64,000 nucleotides of DNA, from the NCBI RefSeq assembly GCF_003574735.1, contig NZ_QORW01000002.1:372001-436000 (forward strand), given 5' to 3'. Shown piece after piece: positions 50,705 to 59,660 of this stretch. Below the pieces are notes generated by a model. The model ran no database searches and was not told where the DNA came from. It saw only the letters and a program-made list of their open reading frames with translations. The position numbers and the translations under genes are program-made. This DNA comes from Dongia deserti (GTDB taxonomy: Bacteria > Pseudomonadota > Alphaproteobacteria > Dongiales > Dongiaceae). Every line of letters begins with the position of its first letter. Positions within the stretch are counted from its first letter, which is position 1.

Positions 50705-50722
50705 ATGCAAATGCCTCGCAAT
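50705..50722. promoter_or_regulatory. Weak Fur-like site upstream of exbB
   Basis: ATGCAAATGCCTCGCAAT lies about 93 bases before exbB, and its outer arms (ATGCAAAT / CTCGCAAT) resemble a decayed form of the box before hemP. Only part of the consensus is kept, so I would treat it as a candidate. Confidence 0.3.
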
Positions 50723-50723
50723 A

Positions 50724-51659
50724 TCAAACGGCCGATCCGCCCAGCGCGGCCTGGAATGCGTCCCGCGGCACGATGGCGCCGTGGTGGGCGATTACAACGG
50801 ACGCGCAGCGATGGCCGAGATTGGCTGCCTGGACGGGATCCTCGCCGCGCAGGGTCGCCGCCAGGAACCCGGCGTTGAAGGAGTCACCGGCGGCGGTGGC
50901 GTCGACCACCTTCCCATCCTTGATGGCCGGCACGTCGGTCTTGGTTCCGTCCACCGAGACCATGCAGCCGTCCTTGCCCTGCTTAATGACGACGGTGCGG
51001 GGCCCGAGGTCATGGATGAAGTCGCCAGCCTCTTCCGCATTGCGGATGTTGTTGAGGCCGGTCTCGTCCTCCAGGCTGGAGAGCACGAGGTCCGTCAGCG
51101 CCAGCTGATCGCGGATCTCGCGCCGCGCCACCTCCACCGACGGCCAGCCGCGCGGGCGATAATTGCTGTCGAACGCTACCTTGCCGCCCTTGGCGCGGAA
51201 CTGGCGCACCAGCTCGAACAGCCGCTCGCGCCCCGCTTCGCCATAGAGCGACAGGCTGATGCCGCTGAGATAGAGCCAGTCGTAGTCCATCAGGGCGTTG
51301 CACAGATCGTTCGTGCGCTCATTGGCGAAGATCTCGCGCGCCGGCGCCTGCTGCCGCCAGTAGAAGAAGCGGCGCTCTCCCTTGTCATCCAGTTCGATCG
51401 TATAAAGACCCGGCAGCCGGCCGGCGATGCGCTGCACCCAGTCGGTGCCGACACCTTCTTTGCGCCAGTCCTCAATCATGCGCTCGCTATAGGGATCATC
51501 GCCCAGCGCCGTGACGTAATCGACGGAGACGCCGAGACGCGCGAGATAAACCGCCGTGTTCAGCGTGTCACCGCCGAAGCCAAGCCGGCGCAGATCCCGC
51601 TGCGAATCCGCGGCGGAGAGTTCGAGCATGCATTCGCCGATGGAAGCAACCTTCGTCAT
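50724..51659 (-). CDS. kdgK: PfkB-family sugar kinase, 2-keto-3-deoxygluconate kinase-like
   Basis: A 311-residue ribokinase-fold kinase. It reads KVASIGECMLELSAADSQ, GFGGDTLNTAVYLARLG, FYWRQQAPAREIF, AFDSNYRPRGWPSVE and VDATAAGDSFNAGFLAA, all typical of KdgK, which phosphorylates 2-keto-3-deoxygluconate. The YWRQ motif and the NYRPRxW motif are diagnostic. A repeat separates it from the iclR gene upstream on the same strand. Sugar-acid catabolism (Entner-Doudoroff branch) is the likely pathway; no aldolase gene is nearby. Confidence 0.9.
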   Translation of the reverse strand: MTKVASIGECMLELSAADSQRDLRRLGFGGDTLNTAVYLARLGVSVDYVTALGDDPYSERMIEDWRKEGVGTDWVQRIAGRLPGLYTIELDDKGERRFFYWRQQAPAREIFANERTNDLCNALMDYDWLYLSGISLSLYGEAGRERLFELVRQFRAKGGKVAFDSNYRPRGWPSVEVARREIRDQLALTDLVLSSLEDETGLNNIRNAEEAGDFIHDLGPRTVVIKQGKDGCMVSVDGTKTDVPAIKDGKVVDATAAGDSFNAGFLAATLRGEDPVQAANLGHRCASVVIAHHGAIVPRDAFQAALGGSAV

Positions 51660-51701
51660 GGCAGCTCGTTCGCACGCGGTAGCGTGAACCACAGAAAATT
51701 T

Positions 51702-51945
51702 CCCCTTCTCCCGTTGCGGGAGAAGGATACGAAGCCTTGGCGAGGCGCAGCCGAGCCTAGGCGGAGTTGGATGAGGGGTGGCGCACCGACAGGTGCGCGC
51801 GCTCGCAAGGGCGCAAGGATGCAAAATCGTGCAGGAACAGCGCTCGCGCGCTGTGCGCCTGCGGCGCACCCCCTCACCCAGCTTCGGCTAAGCTCACTAT
51901 GTTCGCTAAGCCTCCGCAGCCCTCTCCCGCGAGGGGAGAGGGGAA
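51702..51945. repeat. Long palindromic repeat, family B, copy 2
   Basis: Same structure as 27984-28224: a left hairpin CCCCTTCTCCCGTTGCGGGA followed by GAAGGATACGAAGCCTTGGC, and a right end CGCTAAGCCTCCGCAGCC with hairpin CTCTCCCGCGAGGGGAGAG. Inner blocks also pair. The middle differs between copies. It fills most of the 327-base gap between the IclR gene and kdgK; nothing else is recognised in the gap. Confidence 0.85.
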
Positions 51946-51986
51946 GGTTTTGCATGCCTGAACGCATATATAATCGCCTCGCCATC

Positions 51987-52859
51987 TCACCCGCCGCGCT
52001 GCGTGAGCGGGCGTTCGCCGCCGATCCGCGTGGTCATTTGCCGCGCCGCCTCGACCAGCGCCTGCTTGTAGCGTGCATGCTCCTGCAGGCCCTCCTCGCG
52101 CGGCGTCAGCAGGCACAAGGTGGCGACGCACTGCCGGCGCTCGTCATAGACCGCCGAGGCAAAACAATGCGTGAAGCGGCCTGCCGTTCCGTCGCAAGAG
52201 AAGAAGCCCTCGCGACGCGCCTCTGCCACTTCCTTGAGGAAGGTGCGTTCGCTGAGCCGCTTGCCGTCGGGCAGGATGAAATCGTCGGACGGGATCAGCT
52301 TCAGGATCTCCTTGTCATCGAGATGCGAGACCAGGACCCGGCCGGACGCGGTCCAGGGCAGCGACACTGGCTCGCCGACGTCTGAGCTGATCCGGAAGTG
52401 GCGCTCCCCCTCCTTCATCTGGGCGACGACATATTTGCGATTGTCGAGCACGCAGAGCTGCGCGGTCTGTCCGGTGACTTCCGACAGGTGGTCCAGGAAA
52501 CCGGACGCAAGGCGCATCACATCGAAATGCGTGAGGTGTGACAGGCCGAACAGATAGAGCCGCCGCCCCAGGAAGACACGGCCCTCGGCATCGGCACGGT
52601 CCAGGATACCGCGGCTCAGCATCAGCCCGACCACGTCATAGATGGTGGATTTGGGCGCACCGATGGCGATGGCGATCTCGTTCGGCCGGAGCGGCTTTTT
52701 GGCCTGGTGCAGGCATTCGAGGATCTCGAAAGCGCGATCGATGCCGCGGGTCCGCCCGCCAGCATCCGCTTCCACAGGCTTGGCCGGTTCGACCTTCGCT
52801 GCTCTCCGCACCGCGACGGCTCGCCGTCCGGTCTGGGCCACTTTCTGTACCTGGGCCAT
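51987..52859 (-). CDS. IclR-family transcriptional regulator
   Basis: A 290-residue regulator. A disordered basic leader of about 35 residues precedes the winged helix (GIDRAFEILECLHQAKKPLR and IAIAIGAPKSTIYDVVGLML) and the IclR effector domain (VSLPWTASGRVLVSHLDDKE, AEARREGFFSCDGTAGRFTHCFA). It is the last gene of the amino-acid ABC operon (12-base gap after the ATPase) and is also just upstream of kdgK. A palindrome TTCCAA-N4-TTGGAA at 55895 is a candidate operator. The effector is unknown. Confidence 0.93.
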   Translation of the reverse strand: MAQVQKVAQTGRRAVAVRRAAKVEPAKPVEADAGGRTRGIDRAFEILECLHQAKKPLRPNEIAIAIGAPKSTIYDVVGLMLSRGILDRADAEGRVFLGRRLYLFGLSHLTHFDVMRLASGFLDHLSEVTGQTAQLCVLDNRKYVVAQMKEGERHFRISSDVGEPVSLPWTASGRVLVSHLDDKEILKLIPSDDFILPDGKRLSERTFLKEVAEARREGFFSCDGTAGRFTHCFASAVYDERRQCVATLCLLTPREEGLQEHARYKQALVEAARQMTTRIGGERPLTQRGG

Positions 52860-52871
52860 TCCCGCCGATCC

Positions 52872-53633
52872 TCAAAATTTCGAGCTCTTCAGGAACTCCG
52901 CCAGCCTCTGGGATTTTGGCTTGCGGAACAGTTCCTCGGGCGGTCCTTCTTCTTCGATCCGGCCCTGGTTCATGAATACCACACGGTCGGAAACTTCGAA
53001 GGCGAATTTCATCTCATGGGTGACCAGCAGCATGGTCATGCCTTCATTGGCCAGGTCCTTGATGACGTTCAGCACCTCATTGACCAGCTCTGGATCCAGG
53101 GCGGAGGTCACCTCGTCGAACAGCATGACCTTGGGATTCATTGCGACGGCGCGAGCGATGGCGACCCGCTGCTGCTGGCCACCCGACAATTGGCCGGGAT
53201 GGTGGTCGCACCGGTCGCTCATGCCCACTCTTGCCAGCCACTTTCCGGCGATCGCGTTCGCCTCCTCCGCCGGCATCTTCTTCACCTTCGTCAGGCCAAG
53301 CGTGACGTTGCGCAAGGCCGTCATGTGAGGAAACAGATTGAACTGCTGGAACACCATGCCGGTCATGGCGCGCTGGCGGGCGATCTCCGATTCCTTGCGC
53401 GCCTTGTGCCGCGGACCGGAATAGCCGATCTCCTCGCCATCGATCAGGATGCGGCCCTGATGGAACTCCTCCAGCATGTTGACGCAGCGGAGCAGCGTGG
53501 TCTTGCCCGAGCCGCTGGACCCGATGATCGAGACCACGTCGCCGGTCTCCAGCGAAAGGTCGACACCCTTCAGGACCTCAACGTCCTTGAATTTCTTGTG
53601 CAGGTTCTCGATCTGGAGGATCGGCTGTACCAT
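52872..53633 (-). CDS. Polar amino-acid ABC transporter ATP-binding protein
   Basis: A 253-residue GlnQ-like ATPase. It has Walker A SSGSGKTT, the Q-loop [13 protein letters not shown], the signature [13 protein letters not shown] and Walker [16 protein letters not shown]. The full set matches GlnQ/HisP ATPases that energise uptake of polar amino acids. It follows the two permease genes by 15 bases and precedes iclR by 12. Confidence 0.95.
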   Translation of the reverse strand: MVQPILQIENLHKKFKDVEVLKGVDLSLETGDVVSIIGSSGSGKTTLLRCVNMLEEFHQGRILIDGEEIGYSGPRHKARKESEIARQRAMTGMVFQQFNLFPHMTALRNVTLGLTKVKKMPAEEANAIAGKWLARVGMSDRCDHHPGQLSGGQQQRVAIARAVAMNPKVMLFDEVTSALDPELVNEVLNVIKDLANEGMTMLLVTHEMKFAFEVSDRVVFMNQGRIEEEGPPEELFRKPKSQRLAEFLKSSKF

Positions 53634-53648
53634 TGAACTCGCTCTGTG

Positions 53649-54314
53649 CTAGCTGGGCAGCGCGACGCGGCGCTCGACCGCCTTGCCGGCCCGCTCGATC
53701 GCGTAGTCGATCAGAAAATAGATCAGGCCGGCAAAGAAATAGAATTCCAGGCTCATGAAATTGCGCGAGATGATCTGCCTGCTCACCAGCAACAACTCGG
53801 CCACACCGATGACCGACAGCAGGGTGGATGCTTTCACCATCTCGGTGGCGGTATTGATCCAGGCGGGCAGCGCCTGCCGCAGCGCCTGGGGCGCCAGCAC
53901 GTAGACGAAGATTTGTGGGAAGGTGAGGCCGATCGCCTTGGCAGCCTCGGTCTGTCCGCGCGGCAGCGATTGCAGGGCGCCGCGCAGATTCTCGCCCACA
54001 TGGGTGCTGCAGAACACCACGAGCGCGAACAGGCCGGCCTGGAACGCGGTCAGCTGGATGCCGATCTGCGACAGCAGGTAGAAACTCGCCAATACCAGCA
54101 CGAACACCGGCGTGCCGCGCACGAAATCGACATAGATGCGGACAAGGAAGCGCGACACCCAGCCGCCATAGACCAGAACGAGCCCCACAAGTGTGCCGAG
54201 GATGGTGCCCAACACGATCGCGAGCATCGAGACCAGAACCGTGGTGCCAAAGCCGTCGAGGATGGCCCAGCGCGAGACCCAAAGCTCATAGAGGAAGGTG
54301 CCTGGCTCGACCAT
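53649..54314 (-). CDS. Amino-acid ABC transporter permease (second)
   Basis: A 221-residue HisM/GlnP-type permease with about five helices. Motifs include DFVRGTPVFVLVLASFYLLS, RGALQSLPRGQTEAAKAIGL and LPAWINTATEMVKASTLLSVIGVAELL. The EAA loop is the ATPase docking site. One base separates it from the first permease gene. It pairs with that gene as a heterodimer. Confidence 0.94.
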   Translation of the reverse strand: MVEPGTFLYELWVSRWAILDGFGTTVLVSMLAIVLGTILGTLVGLVLVYGGWVSRFLVRIYVDFVRGTPVFVLVLASFYLLSQIGIQLTAFQAGLFALVVFCSTHVGENLRGALQSLPRGQTEAAKAIGLTFPQIFVYVLAPQALRQALPAWINTATEMVKASTLLSVIGVAELLLVSRQIISRNFMSLEFYFFAGLIYFLIDYAIERAGKAVERRVALPS

Positions 54315-54315
54315 G

Positions 54316-54978
54316 TCAGCGCGAGATCGCCAGCCGCCGCTCGAAGAAGCGCAAGCCGGCAGCGATGAGGTAACAGGCGGCGACGTACATGAGGCTGGCG
54401 ACCAGCCAGGTCTCGATGACGCGGAAGGTGTTCACGTTGATCTGGCGGGCATAGAAAGTGAGCTCGGGCACCGCGATGGCGGCGGCGAGCGAGGTGTCCT
54501 TGAACAGCGAGATGAAATTGTTGCCGAGCGCCGGAAACGCGTTGCGCAGCATGATCGGGATAGTGATCCAAATCTTGGCCTGCCATTCGGTGAGCCCGAT
54601 CGCGAGCCCGGCTTCGCGCAGGCCACGCGGCAAGGCCAGCAACGCGCCACGGAACACTTCCGTCAGATACGCCCCGGCGTAGATCGAGAGGGTGACCGTG
54701 AAGGATTCGACCTTGCCCAGCCGGATGCCGAGGCGCGGCAGCACGAAGAAGCTGAACAGGATGAGCACCAGCAGCGGCGTGTTGCGGATCGCCGTGACAT
54801 AGCAAGACGCAACACGCCGCCACAAAACGTGCTTGGAGTTCATGGCGAAGGCCGCCACCAGGCCGATCCAGCACCCGGCGAAGATGGAGACGATCGCCAG
54901 GCCCAGACCCAAACCCAGGCCGCTCAACAGCAGATCGAAATCCCGCCATACAGCGCCGAAGTTCAGGGTATAGCCCAT
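54316..54978 (-). CDS. Amino-acid ABC transporter permease (first)
   Basis: A 220-residue permease of the same type. It reads YVTAIRNTPLLVLILFSFFV, TEVFRGALLALPRGLREAGL, AFPALGNNFISLFKDTSLAA and RVIETWLVASLMYVAAC. This is a His/Glu/Gln/Arg/opine (HEAT) family permease. It follows the binding-protein gene by 34 bases. Confidence 0.94.
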   Translation of the reverse strand: MGYTLNFGAVWRDFDLLLSGLGLGLGLAIVSIFAGCWIGLVAAFAMNSKHVLWRRVASCYVTAIRNTPLLVLILFSFFVLPRLGIRLGKVESFTVTLSIYAGAYLTEVFRGALLALPRGLREAGLAIGLTEWQAKIWITIPIMLRNAFPALGNNFISLFKDTSLAAAIAVPELTFYARQINVNTFRVIETWLVASLMYVAACYLIAAGLRFFERRLAISR

Positions 54979-55012
54979 GGGCAGCGGCCTTGCCGTGCGT
55001 AATCACTCCCTC

Positions 55013-55858
55013 TTACTGGTACTCGACCGGGAAGCCAATGGCCGGCGGTGGCAGATCGACGCCGAACCACTTCTTGAACGATGCTGAGTAGGTGCCGAAC
55101 TCGACTCCAGTCATGGCCTCATGCAGGGTCGTATTGACGAAGTTGAGCCAATCCTGGTCGCCGCGCCTGACCGCGCAGGAATAGCTCTGCGGATTCCAGC
55201 CATAGCCTGCATCCAGATACCGGCCCGGCGTCGTCACGATCAGCCATTTCGCCGAGGATTGGTCGGTCGCCGCTGCGTCGGCGCGGCCGCTGTTCAGCGC
55301 CTCGTAGATCAGATCGACGCTGTCGTACTGATCGACCTTCGCTTCCGGCAAGGCGGCGTGCACCATGTCCTCGGCATAGACGTTCTGCAGCACCGAGACC
55401 GTCACGCCGCTGCCTGCCGCCTTCAGCTCATCATAGGTCTTGATCTTGCCGTTGGCGGAGACGAGCAGCGCCACACCCTCACGGTAATAGGGGATGGTGA
55501 AGTTGACCTGCTGAGCACGCTCTGCCGTGACCGTCATGAACTGGCAGGTGATGTCGACCTTGCCGGTGGTCACGTTCGGGATGCGCGCGTCGGAGGATTG
55601 GTCGACGAACTCGATCTTGGTGTCGTCGCCGAACAGCCCCTTGGCGACGATCTTGGCGATGTCGATGTCGAAGCCGACGAGATTTCCGCTCTCGTCCTTG
55701 AAGTGCCATGGCGCGTTGGTGCTGCCGGTACCGACGATCAGCTTCCCGCGCGCCAACACCTCGTCCAACTTGCCCTGCTCCTGGGCCAGCGCGGGTGCGG
55801 CCGAGACGGCCACCAATGCCGTGAGCCCGGCCAACGCATTGCGCAACATCTGTGACAT
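55013..55858 (-). CDS. Amino-acid ABC transporter substrate-binding protein
   Basis: A 281-residue family-3 binding protein with a signal peptide (AGLTALVAVSAAPALAQ). It reads GKLIVGTGSTNAPWHFKDES, GNLVGFDIDIAKIVAKGLFG and DITCQFMTVTAERAQQVNFT, the usual start of the amino-acid binding fold. Position GST-NAP rather than the classic TxAxYxPF suggests a ligand pocket that differs from standard glutamine or histidine binders. ATG 55858 was chosen; starts at 55873, 55891 and 55900 are in frame but would extend the leader. It is divergent from ridA. Confidence 0.92.
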   Translation of the reverse strand: MSQMLRNALAGLTALVAVSAAPALAQEQGKLDEVLARGKLIVGTGSTNAPWHFKDESGNLVGFDIDIAKIVAKGLFGDDTKIEFVDQSSDARIPNVTTGKVDITCQFMTVTAERAQQVNFTIPYYREGVALLVSANGKIKTYDELKAAGSGVTVSVLQNVYAEDMVHAALPEAKVDQYDSVDLIYEALNSGRADAAATDQSSAKWLIVTTPGRYLDAGYGWNPQSYSCAVRRGDQDWLNFVNTTLHEAMTGVEFGTYSASFKKWFGVDLPPPAIGFPVEYQ

Positions 55859-55894
55859 TGGTTCTCCCTCCATCTCTAAAGCCCCGTCCATCTG

Positions 55895-55910
55895 TTCCAA
55901 CCTGTTGGAA
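55895..55910. promoter_or_regulatory. Candidate operator palindrome between the ABC operon and ridA
   Basis: TTCCAACCTGTTGGAA has perfect 6-bp arms around CCTG. It lies 37 bases upstream of the substrate-binding protein ATG and 105 before ridA. IclR-type regulators bind short palindromes of this sort, and an IclR gene is the last member of this operon. Confidence 0.5.
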
Positions 55911-56014
55911 TGAATTACGTGGGGATGGACAACTCGACTATCTTATGACAATGGAAGATGAGTCAAGCGGAGCGGATGCCTAGGCGATGCGCGCACGCGA
56001 GGGGAGCAGGTACG

Positions 56015-56449
56015 ATGACCACCAAGTCCAAGAGCGGCACGAAAATCACGGTCGCAAAGAAGTCATTGAAGGTGCAGATCGGTGCGCCGAAGAGCGGCGC
56101 CGGCGGACAGGCATTGCCCTTCAGCCCCGCGATCCGTGCCGGCGATTTCGTCTATGTCTCCGGCCAGGTGGCGCATGACGAGAACGGCGAGCTCATCAAT
56201 GGCGGCATCATCGCGCAAACCCGGCAGACCATCGAGAATCTGCGCCGCATCCTGGCGCAGGCCGGCTGCACACTGGATGACGTGATCAAGTGCAACGTCT
56301 GGCTGGCCGATGCGCGCGATTTCTGGAGCTTCAACAAGGTCTATGCCAGCTACTTCCCCGGCGTGCCGCCGGCGCGCTCGACTGTGCAGTCGCCGCTGAT
56401 GATCGACGCCAAGATCGAGATCGATTGCGTCGCCTACAAGCCGCTCTGA
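56015..56449 (+). CDS. RidA-family enamine/imine deaminase
   Basis: A 144-residue Rid-fold protein. The core reads LPFSPAIRAGDFVYVSGQVA, TRQTIENLRRILAQAGCTLD, VIKCNVWLADARDFWSFNKV and PPARSTVQSPLMIDAKIEID. The arginine in PPARSTV is the carboxylate-binding residue of active RidA proteins. A lysine-rich N-terminal extension of about 25 residues (KSGTKITVAKKSLKV) is not usual. It destroys reactive imines from PLP-enzyme reactions. Start ATG 56015 follows AGGGGAGCAGG. It is divergent from the amino-acid transporter, which fits amino-acid breakdown. Confidence 0.92.
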   Translation: MTTKSKSGTKITVAKKSLKVQIGAPKSGAGGQALPFSPAIRAGDFVYVSGQVAHDENGELINGGIIAQTRQTIENLRRILAQAGCTLDDVIKCNVWLADARDFWSFNKVYASYFPGVPPARSTVQSPLMIDAKIEIDCVAYKPL

Positions 56450-56662
56450 TCAGCGCAGGCGCATGTACTCGTAGGCGTCGCGGATCTCGTCATTGTAGAA
56501 GCCGCCCTTCGAGTCCGCTGCCATGAAGGCCTGGTACACCTCAGGTGGCACATCGAGATAGCGATAGGCGCGGCCGTTCGTCAGCTCGATATCGAGCTGC
56601 TGCTGCGCCGCGTGATACTGCACGGCCGCGATCGCGCTGGAATGCACCACTTCTATCCGCAT
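56450..56662 (-). CDS. KTSC-domain small protein
   Basis: A 70-residue protein with the KTSC signature near the N-terminus (HSSAIAAVQYHAAQQQLDIE) and RAYRYLDVPPEVYQAFMAAD, then KGGFYNDEIRDAYEY. The family is linked to lysyl-tRNA synthetase C-terminal regions and to phage or toxin-like small proteins; the role is unknown. Its stop codon abuts that of ridA in the other direction (TGATCA). ATG 56662 is chosen; an ATG at 56683 adds seven residues. Confidence 0.85.
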   Translation of the reverse strand: MRIEVVHSSAIAAVQYHAAQQQLDIELTNGRAYRYLDVPPEVYQAFMAADSKGGFYNDEIRDAYEYMRLR

Positions 56663-56765
56663 GGCGGCTGAAACAGATAACATGCGGCCCGTCGTTTGGC
56701 CATTTGATGGAATCCTATCATCTAGTAGAATTCGAGCGGGGAACCCATCAAGCTAGACTGACCAT

Positions 56766-57791
56766 ATGGGGCAGCGGAAAACGACGATCCTGGACGTGGC
56801 GGCGGCGGCGCAGGTCTCCGTCGCGACCGTCGATCGTGTGCTGAACGGACGCGGCGGCGTGCGGCAGGAGCGGGCGCGGCGCGTGCTCGAATGGGCACGC
56901 AAGCTGAAGATCGACCGCGCACTGGATAATCTGCCGATGCGCTGGCTGCGCATCGCGATCCTGGTGCAGAACCCCAGCAATCCGTACCACGGCGCCCTCA
57001 AGACCGCGTTCCAGCACGCCCAGCGCGCCTACGAGGCACAGCGCGTCATGTGCCTGCTGCACTATTTCGACAGCCTGGAGCCCGCGGCGGTCGCCCGCGC
57101 CATTCATCGCGCCTCGGAGAAGGCCGACGGCCTGGTGATCCTAAGCTATGATCACCCGCGCATCAGCGCGGCCCTGAAGGCGACCAGCAAGCGCATTCCG
57201 ATCGTGACCGTCGCCAGCGACCTGCCTGCCAGCGGTCGCATTGCCTATGTCGGCAGCGACAATCGCGTGGCCGGGCGGGTGGCCGGCGAATTGATGGGAC
57301 GCTTCCTAGGTTCCCGGGGCGGGGAGATCCTGGTGGTCAGCGGTATGCACGATTTCATTGGCCACGAGGAGCGCGAGAGCGGCTTCCGCGGCGTGCTGCG
57401 CCGGCGCTTCCCGGCCTGCGAGGTGGTGGCGACGGTGGAGAGCCAGGAGCAGCAGGAGCGCACGGAAAGGCTGACGCGCGACGCGCTCAAGCGCTTTCCC
57501 AATCTGCGCGGCATCTACAACATCTCCGTCGGCAGCCGCGGCATCGCCTCTGCTCTGAAGGCGCTGGGTAAGGGCGGCGACGTCGTGCTGATTAGCCACG
57601 AATTGACCGACGTGCATCGCGAACTGCTGACCGACGGGCTCATGGACGCGGTGCTGGACCAGAATCCGCAGGTCGAGGCCTTGCGTGCCGTCCAGCTGCT
57701 GCTGCACTACAATCGCCGCGTTCCCGACGCCGAGGTACCGCTGGAAACGCCCGTGACGATCTATCTGCGCGAGAACCTGCCGCAGAGTTAG
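56766..57791 (+). CDS. LacI-family transcriptional regulator
   Basis: A 341-residue regulator. The helix-turn-helix is TILDVAAAAQVSVATVDRVL, followed by the hinge (NGRGGVRQERARRVLEWARK) and a periplasmic-binding-type sugar domain (LRIAILVQNPSNPYHGALKT, RIAYVGSDNRVAGRVAGELM). It would respond to a sugar or sugar alcohol. It is divergent from the KTSC gene and convergent with iolE, whose ABC transporter lies beyond; that transporter is its likely target. Confidence 0.93.
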   Translation: MGQRKTTILDVAAAAQVSVATVDRVLNGRGGVRQERARRVLEWARKLKIDRALDNLPMRWLRIAILVQNPSNPYHGALKTAFQHAQRAYEAQRVMCLLHYFDSLEPAAVARAIHRASEKADGLVILSYDHPRISAALKATSKRIPIVTVASDLPASGRIAYVGSDNRVAGRVAGELMGRFLGSRGGEILVVSGMHDFIGHEERESGFRGVLRRRFPACEVVATVESQEQQERTERLTRDALKRFPNLRGIYNISVGSRGIASALKALGKGGDVVLISHELTDVHRELLTDGLMDAVLDQNPQVEALRAVQLLLHYNRRVPDAEVPLETPVTIYLRENLPQS

Positions 57792-57866
57792 GTACAGGCG
57801 CGTCCCACTGGAGCTCCCCTTACCCTTATCGGAACAGAGCAATCGCATGTGACGAGCACGCTGATT

Positions 57867-57890
57867 TCCCCTCCCACACTTGGGGGAGGG
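57867..57890. terminator. Hairpin between lacI-type and iolE-like genes, repeat family C fragment
   Basis: TCCCCTCCC pairs with GGGGGAGGG around ACACTT. The two genes converge here (stops at 57791 and 57944). The sequence resembles the left end of the repeat at 34159. It can act as a two-way terminator; no T-run is seen. The remainder of the 152-base gap shows nothing else. Confidence 0.5.
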
Positions 57891-57943
57891 AGAACGATGC
57901 TCGCTCGGCCAAATGCAATAGAGGGAAGCCGATTTATGTACTT

Positions 57944-58846
57944 CTATGCTGCCAGCTTCATCTTCGCGCCCGCGCAGAGCTGCGCCAGGTGCGCGCGGCC
58001 GAGGGCGGCGTAGCTGGCCGGGTGGGCGATGCGCGGGTCTTGCTCGGCTTCCTGCACCAGCCAGCCGCTGTATTTCGCCTTGGCAAGGATGTCGAACACG
58101 CCCTTGAAATCGACCAGCCCGTCGCCCGGCGCGGTGAAGATGCCGCACAGCACCGCTTCGGAGAAGCTGACATCGCGCTGCCGGCACGCCGCCAAGGCAT
58201 AGCGCCTGATGTCCTTGCAATGCACGTGCTTGATGCGGCTGGCATATTTGCGCGCCACCGCGATCGGGTCGCCGCCCGCGAACGTCATGTGCCCGGTATC
58301 GAGCAGGAGGCCGACGGCATCGCCGCTGTTGTCCAGCAGGCGATCGACGTCTTGCGGGGATTCAATCACGGTGCCCATGTGGTGATGCACAGCCATCTGG
58401 ATGCCCTGGTCTGACATATACGCGGCGACTTCGGTGAAGCGGCTGCCGAGGCGCTTCCACTCCGCGGCGCTCTTGATCACCGGTCGCCGGCTGATCGGCG
58501 CGCCGACCTGGTTGATGATCTCGCCGGTCGTCTCGGCGAACACCATCACCTTCGCACCCAGCCCGCGCAGCAGAGCGAGGTGATCCTTCATGGCCGCGAT
58601 CTCAGTCTTGGCGTCGCGCTCCAGCAGGTTGGCGGAATACCATCCCGACACCAGCGCCAATCCATGACGCTTCAGGATCGGTCCAAGCGCCTTGGTGGAG
58701 CGCGGGAACTTGCGCCCGAGCTCCACGCCGGAAAAGCCTGCGGCCTTGGCCTCCGCAAGGCAGGTATCGAGGGAAATGAAATCGCCCAGCCACGGCATGC
58801 AATCGTTGGTCCAGCCGATCGGGTTGATGCCCAGCGTCACGCTCAT
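57944..58846 (-). CDS. iolE: Myo-inosose-2 dehydratase-like TIM-barrel protein
   Basis: A 300-residue xylose-isomerase-like TIM barrel. It reads LGINPIGWTNDCMPWLGDFI, GFSGVELGRKFPRS, MAVHHHMGTVIESPQDVDRL, GLLLDTGHMTFAGGDP, HVHCKDIRRYAL and GWLVQEAEQDP. The INPIGWTND start and HHMGTVIE motif are those of IolE, which dehydrates scyllo-inosose. None of the other iol genes are in the window, so the substrate may be an inosose or a related keto sugar. It lies 16 bases after the sugar ABC ATPase gene... on the same strand, ending the operon. Confidence 0.88.
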   Translation of the reverse strand: MSVTLGINPIGWTNDCMPWLGDFISLDTCLAEAKAAGFSGVELGRKFPRSTKALGPILKRHGLALVSGWYSANLLERDAKTEIAAMKDHLALLRGLGAKVMVFAETTGEIINQVGAPISRRPVIKSAAEWKRLGSRFTEVAAYMSDQGIQMAVHHHMGTVIESPQDVDRLLDNSGDAVGLLLDTGHMTFAGGDPIAVARKYASRIKHVHCKDIRRYALAACRQRDVSFSEAVLCGIFTAPGDGLVDFKGVFDILAKAKYSGWLVQEAEQDPRIAHPASYAALGRAHLAQLCAGAKMKLAA

Positions 58847-58862
58847 GAAGGAACCTGCATTG

Positions 58863-59660
58863 CTATTGAAGCGTTGCCCCGTTGCGGCGCAGGGCTGCGA
58901 GCTCGGCCTCGAGGTCGACCAGATCCCTGCCGCCCGCCATCATCTCCACCACGCGCTCGCGTCGGATCTCGTCCTTGGCAAAGGTGCCGAGGGAGCGGCC
59001 GCGATTGAGCAGTGTGATGGTGTCCGCCACCGGAAAGGCGTGATGGACATTGTGGGTGATGAAGATGACGCCAAGGCCGCGGGCGCGCGCCTGCACGATC
59101 AGGCGCAGAACGACCGCGGCCTGATGCACGCCGAGCGCGGAGGTCGGCTCGTCGAGGATCAGGACCTTGGCGCCGAAATAGACGGCGCGGGCGATGGCGA
59201 GGCACTGCCGCTCGCCGCCGGAGAGCGTGCCGACCGGCTGGCCCGGGTCGCGGACGTCGATGCCCATGTGCGCCATCTCCTCGCGTGTCACGCGTTCGAT
59301 CAGCGGCCAGTCCATGCGCTTGAACGGACCCCAGCCGACCACCGGCTCGCGCCCTGCGAAGAAGTTGCGCGCGACGCTCATTAGCGGGACCGTCGCCAGA
59401 TCCTGGTAGACCGTGGCGATGCCGTGATCCAGCGCATCGCGCGGCGAGGCGAATTGCACGGGCCGATCCTGCAGTCGGATCTCGCCCGTAGTCGGCGCAT
59501 GCACGCCGGACAGGATCTTGATCAAGGTCGACTTGCCGGCACCGTTGTCGCCCAACAGGCAGTGCACCTCGCCGGCACGAACGGCGAAGGAGACGCCGTT
59601 GAGCGCAATCACCGTGCCGAAATGCTTGCTGACGTCGCGCAGTTCGATCAAGGGTGCCAT
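58863..59660 (-). CDS. Sugar ABC transporter ATP-binding protein, single-domain (FrcA-like)
   Basis: A 265-residue ATPase with one nucleotide-binding domain: Walker [10 protein letters not shown], signature [14 protein letters not shown], Walker [13 protein letters not shown] and H-loop [12 protein letters not shown]. Classical ribose-type ATPases (RbsA) have two domains in about 500 residues; the single-domain form is that of the rhizobial FrcBCA fructose system. The D-loop ends SALG where most have SALD. Its ATG overlaps the permease stop as TGATG. The C-terminus has a charged helix ([13 protein letters not shown]). Confidence 0.92.
   Translation of the reverse strand: MAPLIELRDVSKHFGTVIALNGVSFAVRAGEVHCLLGDNGAGKSTLIKILSGVHAPTTGEIRLQDRPVQFASPRDALDHGIATVYQDLATVPLMSVARNFFAGREPVVGWGPFKRMDWPLIERVTREEMAHMGIDVRDPGQPVGTLSGGERQCLAIARAVYFGAKVLILDEPTSALGVHQAAVVLRLIVQARARGLGVIFITHNVHHAFPVADTITLLNRGRSLGTFAKDEIRRERVVEMMAGGRDLVDLEAELAALRRNGATLQ

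Noticed and set aside
56710-56733. Imperfect palindrome GAATCCTATCAT / CTAGTAGAATTC before the LacI gene as its operator
   Set aside because: Only 8 of 12 positions pair and no matching copy was found before the sugar ABC operon, so it is not listed as a site.
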